DNA from: BQJU01 sp965229635
GTDB taxonomy: Bacteria > Bacteroidota > Bacteroidia > Chitinophagales > Saprospiraceae
DNA: 64,000 nucleotides
Assembly (NCBI GenBank): GCA_965229635.1
Contig: OZ245894.1
Coordinates: 8,618,001 to 8,682,000 of the forward strand
Direction: 5' to 3'
This document shows, piece after piece, positions 52,156 to 60,858 of this stretch; positions within the stretch are counted from its first letter, which is position 1, and each line of letters begins with the position of its first letter. Below the pieces are notes generated by a model. The model was not told the origin of the DNA. It made no database searches and was given only the letters and a program-made list of their open reading frames with translations. Made by a program: the position numbers and the translations under genes.

Positions 52156-52370
52156 CTAAGGTGCGAGGCAAAGGTATTGCCACGAGTTTTGTTAGACATT
52201 TACAAAAGCAGCACGACTGGCATGAGGCGATTGAATTGCAGGTGATGCCGGGGAATGACCGGGCACTGAGGTTATATCAAAACCTGGGGTTTGAAGTTGA
52301 TAAAAATCGGCATTTGATTTGGAGTAGGTAATGAGACCTGACCAATGTTTTCGCAAATCAGGAGAAAAGT

Positions 52371-52470
52371 GTCGCTCTTACGGAGCTTAGGCTAAGGTGT
52401 GTCGGTGCGATGTAGCTATGGCAACTGTCACACTGGCTAATGTTTCATTTAGCCTTAATCGGGCAAATGT
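52371..52470. repeat. Paired-hairpin repeat, copy 2
   Basis: TGTCGCTCTTACGGAGCTTA (from 52370) and then GTGTCGGTGCGATGTAGCTAT (52398 onward, first 20 bases) repeat the two-hairpin order of 36641-36728. AAATGTATATCTCGG at about 52466 is the reverse complement of the motif following copy 1. The rest of 52332-52570 has no gene. Confidence 0.55.
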
Positions 52471-52570
52471 ATATCTCGGATCAGCAGCAATCCCAACGGC
52501 ACCGAACCAGAAGAATTTCTTCACCTGAAAACAAAATTAACAACCAATAAAATTCACATAAAAAGACGTT

Positions 52571-53986
52571 ATGAAAATCTTCATCACCTGTCTGATTACT
52601 ATCACCCTCTCTATCACCACTTTTGGTCAGGACAAAGCCAAACAGATCGATAACCTCCTGGAATATTGCTATAAAAATGGCCTGTTTAATGGCACCATTC
52701 TGGTCAGCAACAATGGCGAAATCATCTACGATAAAGCCTGGGGTTACGCCGATTTTGCGGCCCAGCGCCAATTGAAAACCGAGTCTGCTTTTTACTTGGC
52801 TTCCGTTTCCAAGCAATTCACCTGCATGGCCATTATGATGTTGCAGGAGCAGGGAAAATTGTCGTACGATGATCCGCTGTCTAAATTTTTCCCGGAGTTC
52901 CCTGACTATGCGGACCGGGTGACGATTCGCCATATGATGCACCACATTTCCGGCATTCCGGACCATTATCGGCTCGGATTGGGTGAGCCGGGATTGAAAA
53001 ATGAAGATGTATACAATTTGCTGGTCAAGCAGGATACCTTACAGTTTGAACCGGGCGAAAGATATTCGTACAGCAATGGAGCATATACCCTATTGTCTAT
53101 GATTGTAGCGGAGGTGAGTGGACAATCTTTCGCCAGCTTTATGAAGGAAAACATTTTTGAGCCGCTGGGTATGGATCACACCGTGGTGTATGACGAAACT
53201 TATCCGGCAGTCACTGACCGGGTGGTGGGGCATACGCCTTACGGCAATACAGACGATTATCAACTTTTTACTACCGGTGCAGGTGGCATCTTTACCACCA
53301 CCGGCGACCTCTACAAATGGGACCGGGCCTTGTACACGGAGAAGCTGGTCAAAAAAGCGACGTTGGCCGAAGCATTTGAGCCCACTACACTCAATGACGG
53401 TAAGGTGGTTAATTACGGTTTTGGGTGGAATATTCAACCCGACAGTTTGGGCGTACGGGTCTCGCACACTGGCAGTATGGCGGGATTTCGTACTTTTCTA
53501 AGTTCGGATATGACCAACAACCGTACGGTGATCATGCTGACCAATAAAGGAGCGGCTTTCTCATTGAGTGCATTGACAACTACTCTGAATCAAATTCTGG
53601 AAGAGGAGCCTTATGAGCTGCCTAAAATCCCCATTGATCTGGTGCTGTACGATTTGGCGAAAGCCGGTAAGTTTACGAAGATGCAAAAGACCTTCAACAA
53701 GCTCAAAAAGAAGAAGGCGGACAAGTATGAATTTAGGGAAAGAGACATCAATATGCTGGGATATCGGCTCATCAGGCAAGAAGAACTGGAAGCAGCCAGG
53801 GCCGTTTTTAAGCTCAACGTAAAGACCTACCCCGAAAGCGGTAATGCATACGACAGCTATGCGGAGGCCTGTTATATGCTGGGGCAATACGATCAGGCCA
53901 GGCTGAATTATGAAAAGTCGCTGGAACTCGACCCTGAAAATGACAATGCGGTGGAGATGCTGGAGAAGATTAAGGCGAAGCGGTAG
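52571..53986 (+). CDS. Serine hydrolase of the beta-lactamase (class C/AmpH) fold with TPR tail
   Basis: A 471-residue exported protein (signal peptide to TFGQ, near residue 20). The beta-lactamase/transpeptidase fold shows SVSKQFT (SxxK, Ser near residue 80), YSNGAY (YxN, near residue 165) and VSHTGSMAGF (HTG in place of KTG). Three TPR-like repeats follow (about 400-471), ending RLNYEKSLELDPENDNAVEM. It is likely a periplasmic D-aminopeptidase or esterase, not necessarily an antibiotic-degrading enzyme. It stands alone. Confidence 0.86.
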   Translation: MKIFITCLITITLSITTFGQDKAKQIDNLLEYCYKNGLFNGTILVSNNGEIIYDKAWGYADFAAQRQLKTESAFYLASVSKQFTCMAIMMLQEQGKLSYDDPLSKFFPEFPDYADRVTIRHMMHHISGIPDHYRLGLGEPGLKNEDVYNLLVKQDTLQFEPGERYSYSNGAYTLLSMIVAEVSGQSFASFMKENIFEPLGMDHTVVYDETYPAVTDRVVGHTPYGNTDDYQLFTTGAGGIFTTTGDLYKWDRALYTEKLVKKATLAEAFEPTTLNDGKVVNYGFGWNIQPDSLGVRVSHTGSMAGFRTFLSSDMTNNRTVIMLTNKGAAFSLSALTTTLNQILEEEPYELPKIPIDLVLYDLAKAGKFTKMQKTFNKLKKKKADKYEFRERDINMLGYRLIRQEELEAARAVFKLNVKTYPESGNAYDSYAEACYMLGQYDQARLNYEKSLELDPENDNAVEMLEKIKAKR

Positions 53987-54002
53987 ATGAGGATGTAAAA
54001 CA

Positions 54003-54034
54003 TTGGCAGTTTTGGCGGAATTTCCCTATCTTTA
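54003..54034 (+). promoter_or_regulatory. Candidate promoter of the T9SS protein gene at 54102
   Basis: TTG, 21 bp, TATCTTTA. This is one base off the TAnnTTTG consensus and leaves a leader of about 60 bp. Confidence 0.4.
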
Positions 54035-54101
54035 GTCAAACGGATAGACCTGCATTATTGCGCGCCAGAGATCATCTTTATTCACCATTAAAAATTGAGG
54101 T

Positions 54102-55097
54102 ATGAAAACCAAGTTCCTGCCAATGCTGGTCATTCTATTTGTATCAACCAATCTATTTGCGCAAGCATCTTTTCTCGCCGGACGCATCCACACCGAGCAA
54201 ACTTCATCGTTAAGCTTTAAGGTAACCGTTGAAGTGTACACTCCACTATTGATGGCTCCGGACAGCATCCAACTTTGCTACGGCGATGGCACTTGCGAAC
54301 AGGTGCCAGTGCAATCGGATGAGGCATTTGAGGAGATTGGTCTTTCGCGGTCCATTGCCCAGTCGACGCATACCTATGGTGGTGAAGGCAGCTATATTGT
54401 TGGGATAAATGAATGTTGCTGGAGCGGGCAAGGGCTAAATACTTCAGGCTTTGGCAATTCAATGTTTTCTTTATTTCATGAGGTCGGCATTCTGGACCCG
54501 GTCTTTCAAGGGCCGAACAACAGCCCGGTTGATCTTGCACTGTTGAATTTTATGTTTGGGTATCCTTATGAGCCATTAAATTTTGCCACCAGTTTTATTG
54601 ATCCCGAAGGCGACAGCCTATCGCTGCAGTTTCTGCCTCCCCGTGGCGATCAGATTGTCACGGATACTTATCAGCTTCCGGACGCTATCGATCCCGGCCC
54701 TGAAAATGATTTTACCACCAGCATCAACAATCTGAATTGGGAGAGTCCTCAACAGGAAGGATTGTACCAGATCGGTTATGAGCTGACGGAATTTCGTCAG
54801 GGCATTCCCATTTCCACCAGTTATGGCGTGTCGATGATCCTTATACAGTTGCCCACCGCCACGGAAGAAGGCCTTGCCAAAAAATTCCGCGTTTATCCCA
54901 ATCCTACCAGCGACTGGATCAAAATAGAAGGGATCAATGTGGAGAGGATTGAAGTGTATAATGTGCTCGGGGAGCGGGTGCTTTCGCAAAATGGGGCTTC
55001 CGAAAATATCAGTCTCGCCAATCTTCCCACCGGACCATACGTAATCAGCGTCAAGAATGATAATGAGCAGTTTTCAAGGATCATTGTCAAGCATTGA
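54102..55097 (+). CDS. Secreted protein with T9SS type A sorting domain
   Basis: A 331-residue protein with a signal peptide (to FAQA, near residue 21). The middle resembles a PKD-like or DUF-type surface domain: FKVTVEVYTPLLMAPDSIQL, CYGDGTCEQVP, THTYGGEGSYIVGINE, FIDPEGDSLSLQFL. Residues 255-331 are a T9SS domain (KFRVYPNPTSDWIKIEGINV, then YNVLGERVLSQNG, and ISVKNDNEQFSRIIVKH). It should be exported through the type IX system and attached to the surface. The ligand is unknown. Confidence 0.84.
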   Translation: MKTKFLPMLVILFVSTNLFAQASFLAGRIHTEQTSSLSFKVTVEVYTPLLMAPDSIQLCYGDGTCEQVPVQSDEAFEEIGLSRSIAQSTHTYGGEGSYIVGINECCWSGQGLNTSGFGNSMFSLFHEVGILDPVFQGPNNSPVDLALLNFMFGYPYEPLNFATSFIDPEGDSLSLQFLPPRGDQIVTDTYQLPDAIDPGPENDFTTSINNLNWESPQQEGLYQIGYELTEFRQGIPISTSYGVSMILIQLPTATEEGLAKKFRVYPNPTSDWIKIEGINVERIEVYNVLGERVLSQNGASENISLANLPTGPYVISVKNDNEQFSRIIVKH

Positions 55098-55182
55098 CAG
55101 AACGGAGGCATCAAGCAAGCATGTGGTAAATTTGCATTTGGGACCTAAATAATGCCTTCGCCTATCACTTTCCACAGATATC

Positions 55183-55245
55183 ATGCGGTGAATATGGCTT
55201 TTGCGGTAAAAAAACACTATTTTAACCGCAAAATATGCGGTGAAT
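55183..55245 (+). promoter_or_regulatory. TGCGGT repeat cluster upstream of the Fic gene (operator candidate)
   Basis: ATGCGGTGAAT occurs at 55183-55193 and again at 55235-55245, overlapping the Fic start codon. Between them TTTTGCGGT (55199-55207) and the inverse ACCGCAAAA (55225-55233) form an inverted repeat. Four TGCGGT half-sites in 63 bp suggest binding of a repressor, perhaps the Fic protein's own C-terminal helix-turn-helix. Confidence 0.5.
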
Positions 55246-56356
55246 GTCAAAATATATTTATGACTTAGCAGACTGGCCAAATTTTATCTGGAGTGATCAA
55301 AGTATCATTACCATCTTAGGGAAAGTACGTAATCTCCAGGGAAGACTCATTGGAAAAATGGAAACTCTTGGGTTTAATCTAAGAGATGAAGCCTCTTTAG
55401 AGACATTAACGTTGGAGATTCTGAAGTCCAATGAAATAGAAGGAGAAATGCTCAATCCAGACCAGGTAAGGTCATCTATAGCACGAAGATTAGGAATGGA
55501 TATTGGTGGGTTAGTGCCATCAGACCGAAATGTTGATGGAGTTGTTGATATGATTCTTGATGCAATTCAGAACCATCATTTACCGCTAAGCAAAGAAAGA
55601 CTCTTTGACTGGCATTACGCTTTATTCCCGACTGGTAGAAGTGGGATGTATAAAATTTTAGTAGGAAAATGGAGAGATGACTCTACGGAGCCAATGCAGG
55701 TAGTTTCTGGACCGATGGATAGAGAATTGGTACATTTTCAGGCCCCGGCAGCAGATAAAATTGATCACGAAATTGACCAGTTTCTCCTTTGGCTAAACAA
55801 TGAAAATAGTGTGGATCCATTAATCAAAGCCGCAATCGCTCATTTTTGGTTTGTGACTATCCACCCTTTTGATGACGGTAATGGTCGAATAGCTCGGGCT
55901 ATTACCGATATGTTGTTAACTCGATCTGACGGAGTATCACAACGGTTTTATAGCATGTCTTCCCAAATAAGAAAGGAACGAAAAAGTTATTATCAAATCC
56001 TTGAAGAGAGCCAGAAAGGCACGCTCGATATAACTGCCTGGTTATTGTGGTTTTTCGATTGCTTACGAAATGCATTACTTGAAGCAGAAGAAACTGTGGT
56101 GAAAGTTTTACTAAAGCATAAATTCTGGACTGCCCATGCCAAGACTAGCATGAATGAAAGACAGATCAAATTATTGAATAGGCTGCTCGAGGGTTTTACC
56201 GGAAAGCTAACCACCAGTAAGTGGGCTAAAATTGCCAAGTGTTCAACCGATACCGCTCTGAGGGATATCCAGGATTTGATTAATAAAAAAATTTTAGTCA
56301 AGGATGATGCGGGTGGAAGAAATACTAACTACATTCTAAACAACGAACTACTATAG
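55244..56356 (+). CDS. Fic family protein with DUF4172 and winged-helix tail
   Basis: A 370-residue protein. Residues 1-85 match DUF4172 (YIYDLADWPNFIWSDQSI), which carries the inhibitory-type motif SNEIEGE near residue 66. The Fic core is HPFDDGNGRIARAITDML near residue 208, a full HxFx(D/E)GNGRxxR match. The last 70 residues form a DNA-binding-type winged helix (GKLTTSKWAKIAKCSTDTAL, RDIQDLINKKILV). It should AMPylate or otherwise modify a target and may regulate its own expression through the repeats at 55183-55245. The A+T content is higher than nearby. Confidence 0.9.
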   Translation: MSKYIYDLADWPNFIWSDQSIITILGKVRNLQGRLIGKMETLGFNLRDEASLETLTLEILKSNEIEGEMLNPDQVRSSIARRLGMDIGGLVPSDRNVDGVVDMILDAIQNHHLPLSKERLFDWHYALFPTGRSGMYKILVGKWRDDSTEPMQVVSGPMDRELVHFQAPAADKIDHEIDQFLLWLNNENSVDPLIKAAIAHFWFVTIHPFDDGNGRIARAITDMLLTRSDGVSQRFYSMSSQIRKERKSYYQILEESQKGTLDITAWLLWFFDCLRNALLEAEETVVKVLLKHKFWTAHAKTSMNERQIKLLNRLLEGFTGKLTTSKWAKIAKCSTDTALRDIQDLINKKILVKDDAGGRNTNYILNNELL

Positions 56357-56517
56357 ACTGATAACCAAACATCTACAATTTACTCTACTCCATTCAAATA
56401 GCTACATTCCCCCTTTCTGTAGATTCCCATTTTCAAAAAAAATCCTCAAAAAATTTGCGAAACCAATTAGTTGCGCATATATTTGCAACCGAACGGTTTC
56501 TCAAAAAATAGAATTCT

Positions 56518-56844
56518 ATGAGAAGAGATGTATTTCAAGCTATCGCCGATCCGACCCGCAGGGCCATCATTGCGCTCATTGCATTGAATGCCATGACGCC
56601 CAATGCCCTGGCCGAACATTTCGATACCACCCGTCAAGCGGTTTCCAAACATTTGCGCATACTGACCGAGTGTGAACTGGTCAGGCAGGAAAAGCAGGGA
56701 CGGGAGATTTATTACCAACTCGATGTCAATAAAATGAAAGAAGTGGATCAATGGCTGGAACAGTTCCGCAAAATCTGGGAGGATCGTTTTAATGAACTGG
56801 ACAACGTACTGTCCAAAATGCAAAATAAAAACAATGAAAAGTAA
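56518..56844 (+). CDS. ArsR-family transcriptional regulator
   Basis: A 108-residue winged-helix protein: RDVFQAIADPTRRAIIALIA, then NALAEHFDTTRQAVSKHLRI (helix-turn-helix) and REIYYQLDVNKMKEVDQWLE. The metal-binding CxC motif of ArsR/SmtB sensors is absent, which fits the SRPBCC-linked branch. It overlaps the next gene by 11 bp, and such pairs commonly autoregulate. There is a hinge of 160 bp to the upstream Fic gene with no clear promoter. Confidence 0.9.
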   Translation: MRRDVFQAIADPTRRAIIALIALNAMTPNALAEHFDTTRQAVSKHLRILTECELVRQEKQGREIYYQLDVNKMKEVDQWLEQFRKIWEDRFNELDNVLSKMQNKNNEK

Positions 56845-57337
56845 CCTGCAATTCGACTTCCTTGTAGACAAGGAAAACAACACCATCACCGTCAAACGTG
56901 AATTTGCAGCACCCCGACAACTCGTTTGGGATGCCTACACCAAGAGCGAACTGCTCGATCAATGGTTTGCGCCTAAACCCTGGAAGGCCAAAACCAAGAC
57001 CATGGATTTTCGGGAAGGCGGTCACTGGCTCTACGCCATGTGTGGTCCGGAAGGCGAGGAGCACTGGGGCAAGATGGAGTACAAGCGTATTGAGCCGATT
57101 GAAAGTTACCGCGCTCAGGACGGCTTTTGTGACGCCGAAGGCAATATCAATCCCGAACTTCCGCAAGCCGATTGGGTGGTTAATTTCGAGGATCGCTCAG
57201 AGAAAACACTGGTCAACAATATTGTGAATTACAAATCACTGACCGAACTGGAAACGGTGATCAAAATGGGTATGAAAGAAGGGCTAACCATGACACTCGA
57301 AGGACTGGATGAGTTGTTAGAACAATTACAACGATAA
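56834..57337 (+). CDS. SRPBCC (AHSA1-like) protein
   Basis: A 167-residue protein of the START/Bet v 1-like fold: KREFAAPRQLVWDAYTKSEL, then LDQWFAPKPWKAKTKTMDFR, GGHWLYAMCGPEGEEHWG and the closing helix LEGLDELLEQLQR. AHSA1-like proteins bind hydrophobic ligands; the ligand here is unknown. The ATG at 56834 overlaps the ArsR gene's stop, giving translational coupling; the start at 56792 lies inside ArsR and is rejected. Confidence 0.88.
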   Translation: MKSNLQFDFLVDKENNTITVKREFAAPRQLVWDAYTKSELLDQWFAPKPWKAKTKTMDFREGGHWLYAMCGPEGEEHWGKMEYKRIEPIESYRAQDGFCDAEGNINPELPQADWVVNFEDRSEKTLVNNIVNYKSLTELETVIKMGMKEGLTMTLEGLDELLEQLQR

Positions 57338-57367
57338 ATATTACCACCGACTAAAACTTCAATAATC

Positions 57368-57784
57368 ATGCAAGCAACAAAAATCACCATAGCAGCAACT
57401 ATTGCTGCCGATAAAAAGAAAGTCTGGAACTTTTACAATCTGCCAGAGCACATTACCAACTGGAACTTTGCCAGCGATGATTGGCAATGCCCCAGGGCAG
57501 AAAATGACCTGACTGTGGGCGGTAAACTAAAAACAAGAATGGAAGCCAAAGACGGCAGTTTTGGCTTTGACTTTGAAGCGACCTATGACGAAATTATTGA
57601 CCAGAAGAAGATTAGCTACTCCCTGACCGATGGACGCCAGGTGACTACCACCTTTGAAGCTGCTGATGGAAAAACCGTAGTCACTACGATCTTCGATGCC
57701 GAAACCGAAAATCCGGTAGAGATGCAAAAGGGCGGCTGGCAGGCCATTTTGGATAACTTCAAGAAGTATGTTGAAACGAAGTAG
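57368..57784 (+). CDS. SRPBCC family protein
   Basis: A 138-residue SRPBCC protein: ITIAATIAADKKKVWNFYNL, PEHITNWNFASDDWQCPRAE, a central strand pair, and the C-terminal helix GGWQAILDNFKKYVETK. It is similar in fold to the preceding gene but not a close copy. It lies 30 bp downstream of that gene, and the three genes from 56518 form one operon that ends in the terminator at 57816. Confidence 0.87.
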   Translation: MQATKITIAATIAADKKKVWNFYNLPEHITNWNFASDDWQCPRAENDLTVGGKLKTRMEAKDGSFGFDFEATYDEIIDQKKISYSLTDGRQVTTTFEAADGKTVVTTIFDAETENPVEMQKGGWQAILDNFKKYVETK

Positions 57785-57815
57785 GTACGCAGTTTCAATT
57801 CCTGTGAAAGAAAGC

Positions 57816-57855
57816 ATAGCGGTTTTGGTGTAATGCCAGGGCCGCTATTTTTATT
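57816..57855 (+). terminator. Rho-independent terminator of the ArsR-SRPBCC operon
   Basis: ATAGCGG and CCGCTAT arms around a 19-nt loop, followed by TTTTATT. Confidence 0.75.
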
Positions 57856-57948
57856 ACAGAAGAGTGGACGATTTTTTAAATAGGAACTAATAAGAGGTTA
57901 TTTTTGAACTAGTTCCACCTGATTTGTTCATTGTAAAGCTATCAGCTG

Positions 57949-58704
57949 ATGAAATTCATTCCTCACTTCCTGATACTATCTTTATGTGTTGCATGTAATC
58001 AAGGCGTTTCCTACCGTTCCGGTGAAAAGAAAGGTTTTCATATCATCGACCTAGGTAGCTTTGAGGTCACTACGCCTACTTCCTATCAATACAGTCCCCT
58101 GGATGGCATTGATTCTTTTGTAGGGAAGATCAGCAATGGAAAGGTGACCTTGCTATTTGATTACGGATGTTACTCTCCACCGGGGCCAAGAGACAGATTT
58201 GAGGTTCTTCTCCGATATAAAGATCGGCTGGATATCTACAACACAACAGAAGCTCTTCAATTTTTAATAAACCTGGATTCTGTTAGTAGAGAAGGGAATA
58301 TTAACGTTACCGAACTTCAAAAGGAAATAAAAAATGTTAGGCTACTAAAATATGTTGATTCTATCTCATTGAATATTCCTGGGATTACCCCTATCGAATA
58401 CTACCATGAATTCGAATTTCGGGATTCCATTTATCGGCTCCCCTTTCAGTTCTCCGAAGAAGTCAAAGCTAATGAAGCTCGATTTGCCTTTGAAAGGGAC
58501 ACGATTGAATCCAATATTTATCGAAAATTATATTACGATAAGAAGGAAAGTGACACTATGCAAGTAGGCTTGTATATGGTGGATGCCGGCATGAAAAATG
58601 AAAGTATAAATGCCTACTGTACTAAGATAGGGCTTTGGGCAAAAGAGGTCAGCGATGAAAATTTGCAGGAGATAAAACAAATTTACAGGAGCATAACTTT
58701 CTAG
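57949..58704 (+). CDS. Hypothetical lipoprotein
   Basis: A 251-residue protein with a lipoprotein signal (MKFIPHFLILSLCVACNQG, lipobox Cys near residue 16). The body has no family that I recognise: strands in the first half (GKVTLLFDYGCYSPPGPRDR), and helices in the second half. No catalytic motif is seen. It is alone between a terminator and the GCS2-CBS gene. Confidence 0.6.
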   Translation: MKFIPHFLILSLCVACNQGVSYRSGEKKGFHIIDLGSFEVTTPTSYQYSPLDGIDSFVGKISNGKVTLLFDYGCYSPPGPRDRFEVLLRYKDRLDIYNTTEALQFLINLDSVSREGNINVTELQKEIKNVRLLKYVDSISLNIPGITPIEYYHEFEFRDSIYRLPFQFSEEVKANEARFAFERDTIESNIYRKLYYDKKESDTMQVGLYMVDAGMKNESINAYCTKIGLWAKEVSDENLQEIKQIYRSITF

Positions 58705-58815
58705 CTGATAGCTGAATAGGTGCTATAATAAGTCACTGGAACCGTATGATCCTGGTCACCTTTTTGCATGGTTTTTTCAGCTTATTTCGTAAGAGAAAAA
58801 ATATACCGAATCCTA

Positions 58816-58858
58816 AGACCATGTTTGGAGGTCAGGTTTTGAGCTACAAACATGGTCT
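58816..58858. repeat. Perfect 12-bp inverted repeat upstream of the GCS2-CBS gene
   Basis: AGACCATGTTTG (58816-58827) and CAAACATGGTCT (58847-58858) enclose a 19-nt loop and end 13 bp before the preferred ATG (58872). It could mask or expose the ribosome-binding region, and it argues that this stretch is leader, not coding sequence. Confidence 0.6.
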
Positions 58859-58871
58859 AAACCATCAACCC

Positions 58872-60752
58872 ATGGGTGAACAGAAAGTAGCCAGCATCAA
58901 GACCTTATCTGATCGCAAACAATTTTGTAAGGCAGTGCTCAATGACGTCAAGGCATTGGAAGTGATGCTCCAGGAAGGATTGTTTGAAAAGGGGACACAG
59001 CGCATTGGTGCCGAGCAGGAATTGTGTCTAATCGACAAGCATTATAATCCTTCCATGGCCGGGCCGGAAATTCTGCCCGAAATTGAGGCGCGGGAATATA
59101 CCTCCGAACTGGCTCGTTATAACCTTGAGATCAACCTGGACCCACTGCTGTTGGAAGGCCGAAATTTTTCGAATATGCAGGGCCAGCTGGAGCGGTTACT
59201 AGCGCTTGGAAGCAAGCACGCCGCTCAACATGAGGCCCTGATCTTATTGACTGGCATTTTGCCAACGATCCGGCTTACTCATTTGCAACCGGAATATATG
59301 TTTCCGGCCGCCCGCTATCAAATGCTGAGTGAGGAATTGCTACGTGTACGTGGTGAGGATTTTCGCATTCATTTGCAAGGGGTAGATGACCTGATCACCT
59401 CTCTGGATAGTGTGCTATTTGAGGCTTGTAATACCAGTTTTCAACTCCACCTTCAAATCGATCCCGATGATTTTGTCAAGCAGTACAATTGGGCGCAAGC
59501 CATTGCCGGACCGGTACTGGCCATTGGCACCAATTCGCCCATGTTGCTGGGAAGAGAACTGTGGATGGAAACGCGGATTGCTCTGTTCAAACAAAGCCTG
59601 GATACCCGTAGCGCCAGTAATCAATTGCGCGACAAAGCCTCAAGGGTGAGCTTTGGCAACAACTGGATTACCCAGTCTGCCGTCGAGATTTTCAAGGATC
59701 AGGTAGCGCGTTTTCCTTTCCTGCTGACCCGGGAAGATACTGAAGATGCATTGCAAGTATTGCAAGCCGGACAGATCCCAAAATTAAAGGCCTTAATGCT
59801 GCACAACGGCACCACCTATACCTGGAACCGGCCGTGTTACGGCGTAGCCAACGGCATTGCCCATTTGCGCATTGAGTGTCGTTATCTGCCCGCCGGACCG
59901 ACCGTGCTGGACGAGATGGCCAACTTTGCCTTCTGGGTAGGCCTGATGAAAGGTATGCCCGCCCGATTTGAAAAACTGGCCACCGGTTGGGACTTCCGCG
60001 AGGCCCGGCACAACTTCATCAAAGCTGCCCGAACGGGTATGCAAACCGCCATCAAATGGGATGGTAAGTTATGGTCGGCACCGCGGCTGGTCAATGAAAT
60101 TATGCTACCCATTGCGGAAGCCGGATTACAAAAAGCAGGCATCGATGCCTCGGAGATTAATCAATACCTGGGTGTCATTGCGGATCGATGTACAAAGAAC
60201 CGCTCCGGCTCCGACTGGCAGGTGTACAACTTCCGGCAGCTGGAAAAACACCACGGCCGCTCCACCGCCCTGGCAGTAATGACCCGCTCCATGTACGAGC
60301 AGCAACAAAGTCACAAACCCGTGCACGAATGGGACGATATTCCCGCCAATAAGGTGTACCCCTACCCTGCTGATTCCGTCACCGCTGATAAGATCATGAG
60401 TACCCAGCTATTCACCGTGCGCGAAGATGACTTCATCGATCTGGTCGCCTCTATTATGCGCTGGCGCAACATCCGCCACATGCCGGTAGAGAATGACAAG
60501 GGTGAAGTGGTCGGCATTGTGACCGCTACCAATCTCCGCATCTGGAAAGCCCAGTCAGGAGAGCCTTTTGAACAGGTCAGCAGCATCATGGTGCCCAACC
60601 CCATTACCGTAGCTCCGGATACACCATTTGCCGAAATCGAGCAGCTGATGCGTTCGTACCAAATTCGTTGTCTGCCGGTGGTACTCAAACACAAGCTGGT
60701 GGGCATTGTGACGGATACGGATGTGAAGAGGGTGAGAGGGGGAGATGGTTGA
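58872..60752 (+). CDS. Glutamate-cysteine ligase-like (GCS2) protein with C-terminal CBS pair
   Basis: A 626-residue protein. The ligase-like part spans about 1-480: RIGAEQELCLIDKHYNPSMA, then YNLEINLDPLLLEGRNFSNM and a later HNGTTYTWNRPCYGV and LRIECRYLPAGPTVLDE, which match the GCS2/YbdK-type ATP-grasp-like ligase fold. Two CBS domains follow: MSTQLFTVREDDFIDLVASI and IMVPNPITVAPDTPFAEIEQ. CBS pairs sense adenine nucleotides, so the ligase may respond to ATP/AMP. The open frame also begins at ATG 58746, but that part contains a perfect inverted repeat, so MGEQKVASIK at 58872 is preferred. The product may be gamma-glutamylcysteine or another dipeptide. Confidence 0.83.
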   Translation: MGEQKVASIKTLSDRKQFCKAVLNDVKALEVMLQEGLFEKGTQRIGAEQELCLIDKHYNPSMAGPEILPEIEAREYTSELARYNLEINLDPLLLEGRNFSNMQGQLERLLALGSKHAAQHEALILLTGILPTIRLTHLQPEYMFPAARYQMLSEELLRVRGEDFRIHLQGVDDLITSLDSVLFEACNTSFQLHLQIDPDDFVKQYNWAQAIAGPVLAIGTNSPMLLGRELWMETRIALFKQSLDTRSASNQLRDKASRVSFGNNWITQSAVEIFKDQVARFPFLLTREDTEDALQVLQAGQIPKLKALMLHNGTTYTWNRPCYGVANGIAHLRIECRYLPAGPTVLDEMANFAFWVGLMKGMPARFEKLATGWDFREARHNFIKAARTGMQTAIKWDGKLWSAPRLVNEIMLPIAEAGLQKAGIDASEINQYLGVIADRCTKNRSGSDWQVYNFRQLEKHHGRSTALAVMTRSMYEQQQSHKPVHEWDDIPANKVYPYPADSVTADKIMSTQLFTVREDDFIDLVASIMRWRNIRHMPVENDKGEVVGIVTATNLRIWKAQSGEPFEQVSSIMVPNPITVAPDTPFAEIEQLMRSYQIRCLPVVLKHKLVGIVTDTDVKRVRGGDG

Positions 60753-60782
60753 GACGGGGGAGACGGTTGAGACGGGGGAGAG
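60747..60782 (+). repeat. Tandem 18-bp repeat at the 3' end of the GCS2-CBS gene
   Basis: GGTTGAGACGGGGGAGAC followed by the same 18 bases with one change. The stop codon lies inside the first unit. The surrounding 60730-60790 is purine-rich and low in complexity. The IS3 element begins 25 bp later. Confidence 0.7.
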
Positions 60783-60858
60783 GGAGGAGATGGCCTTGCC
60801 TTAACCTGACTAGTCCTGAAATAGGTTGACAAAAAAGTAAACCAAAAAAAGGACAAAG

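Larger units (their letters stand above)
50555..52331 (+). pseudogene. GNAT-family N-acetyltransferase, interrupted by an insertion sequence
   Basis: Codons 1-92 (50555-50830) encode the first half, ending DELYVHPK. The second half (52161-52331) encodes VRGKGIATSFVRHLQ to HLIWSR. Removing the element and one copy of the 5-bp target repeat CTAAG restores 148 residues with the GNAT acetyl-CoA motif VRGKGIA and a late LYQNLGFE block. The gene was therefore intact before insertion and is now inactive. Its start is 13 bp after the flavoprotein gene. Confidence 0.92.
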
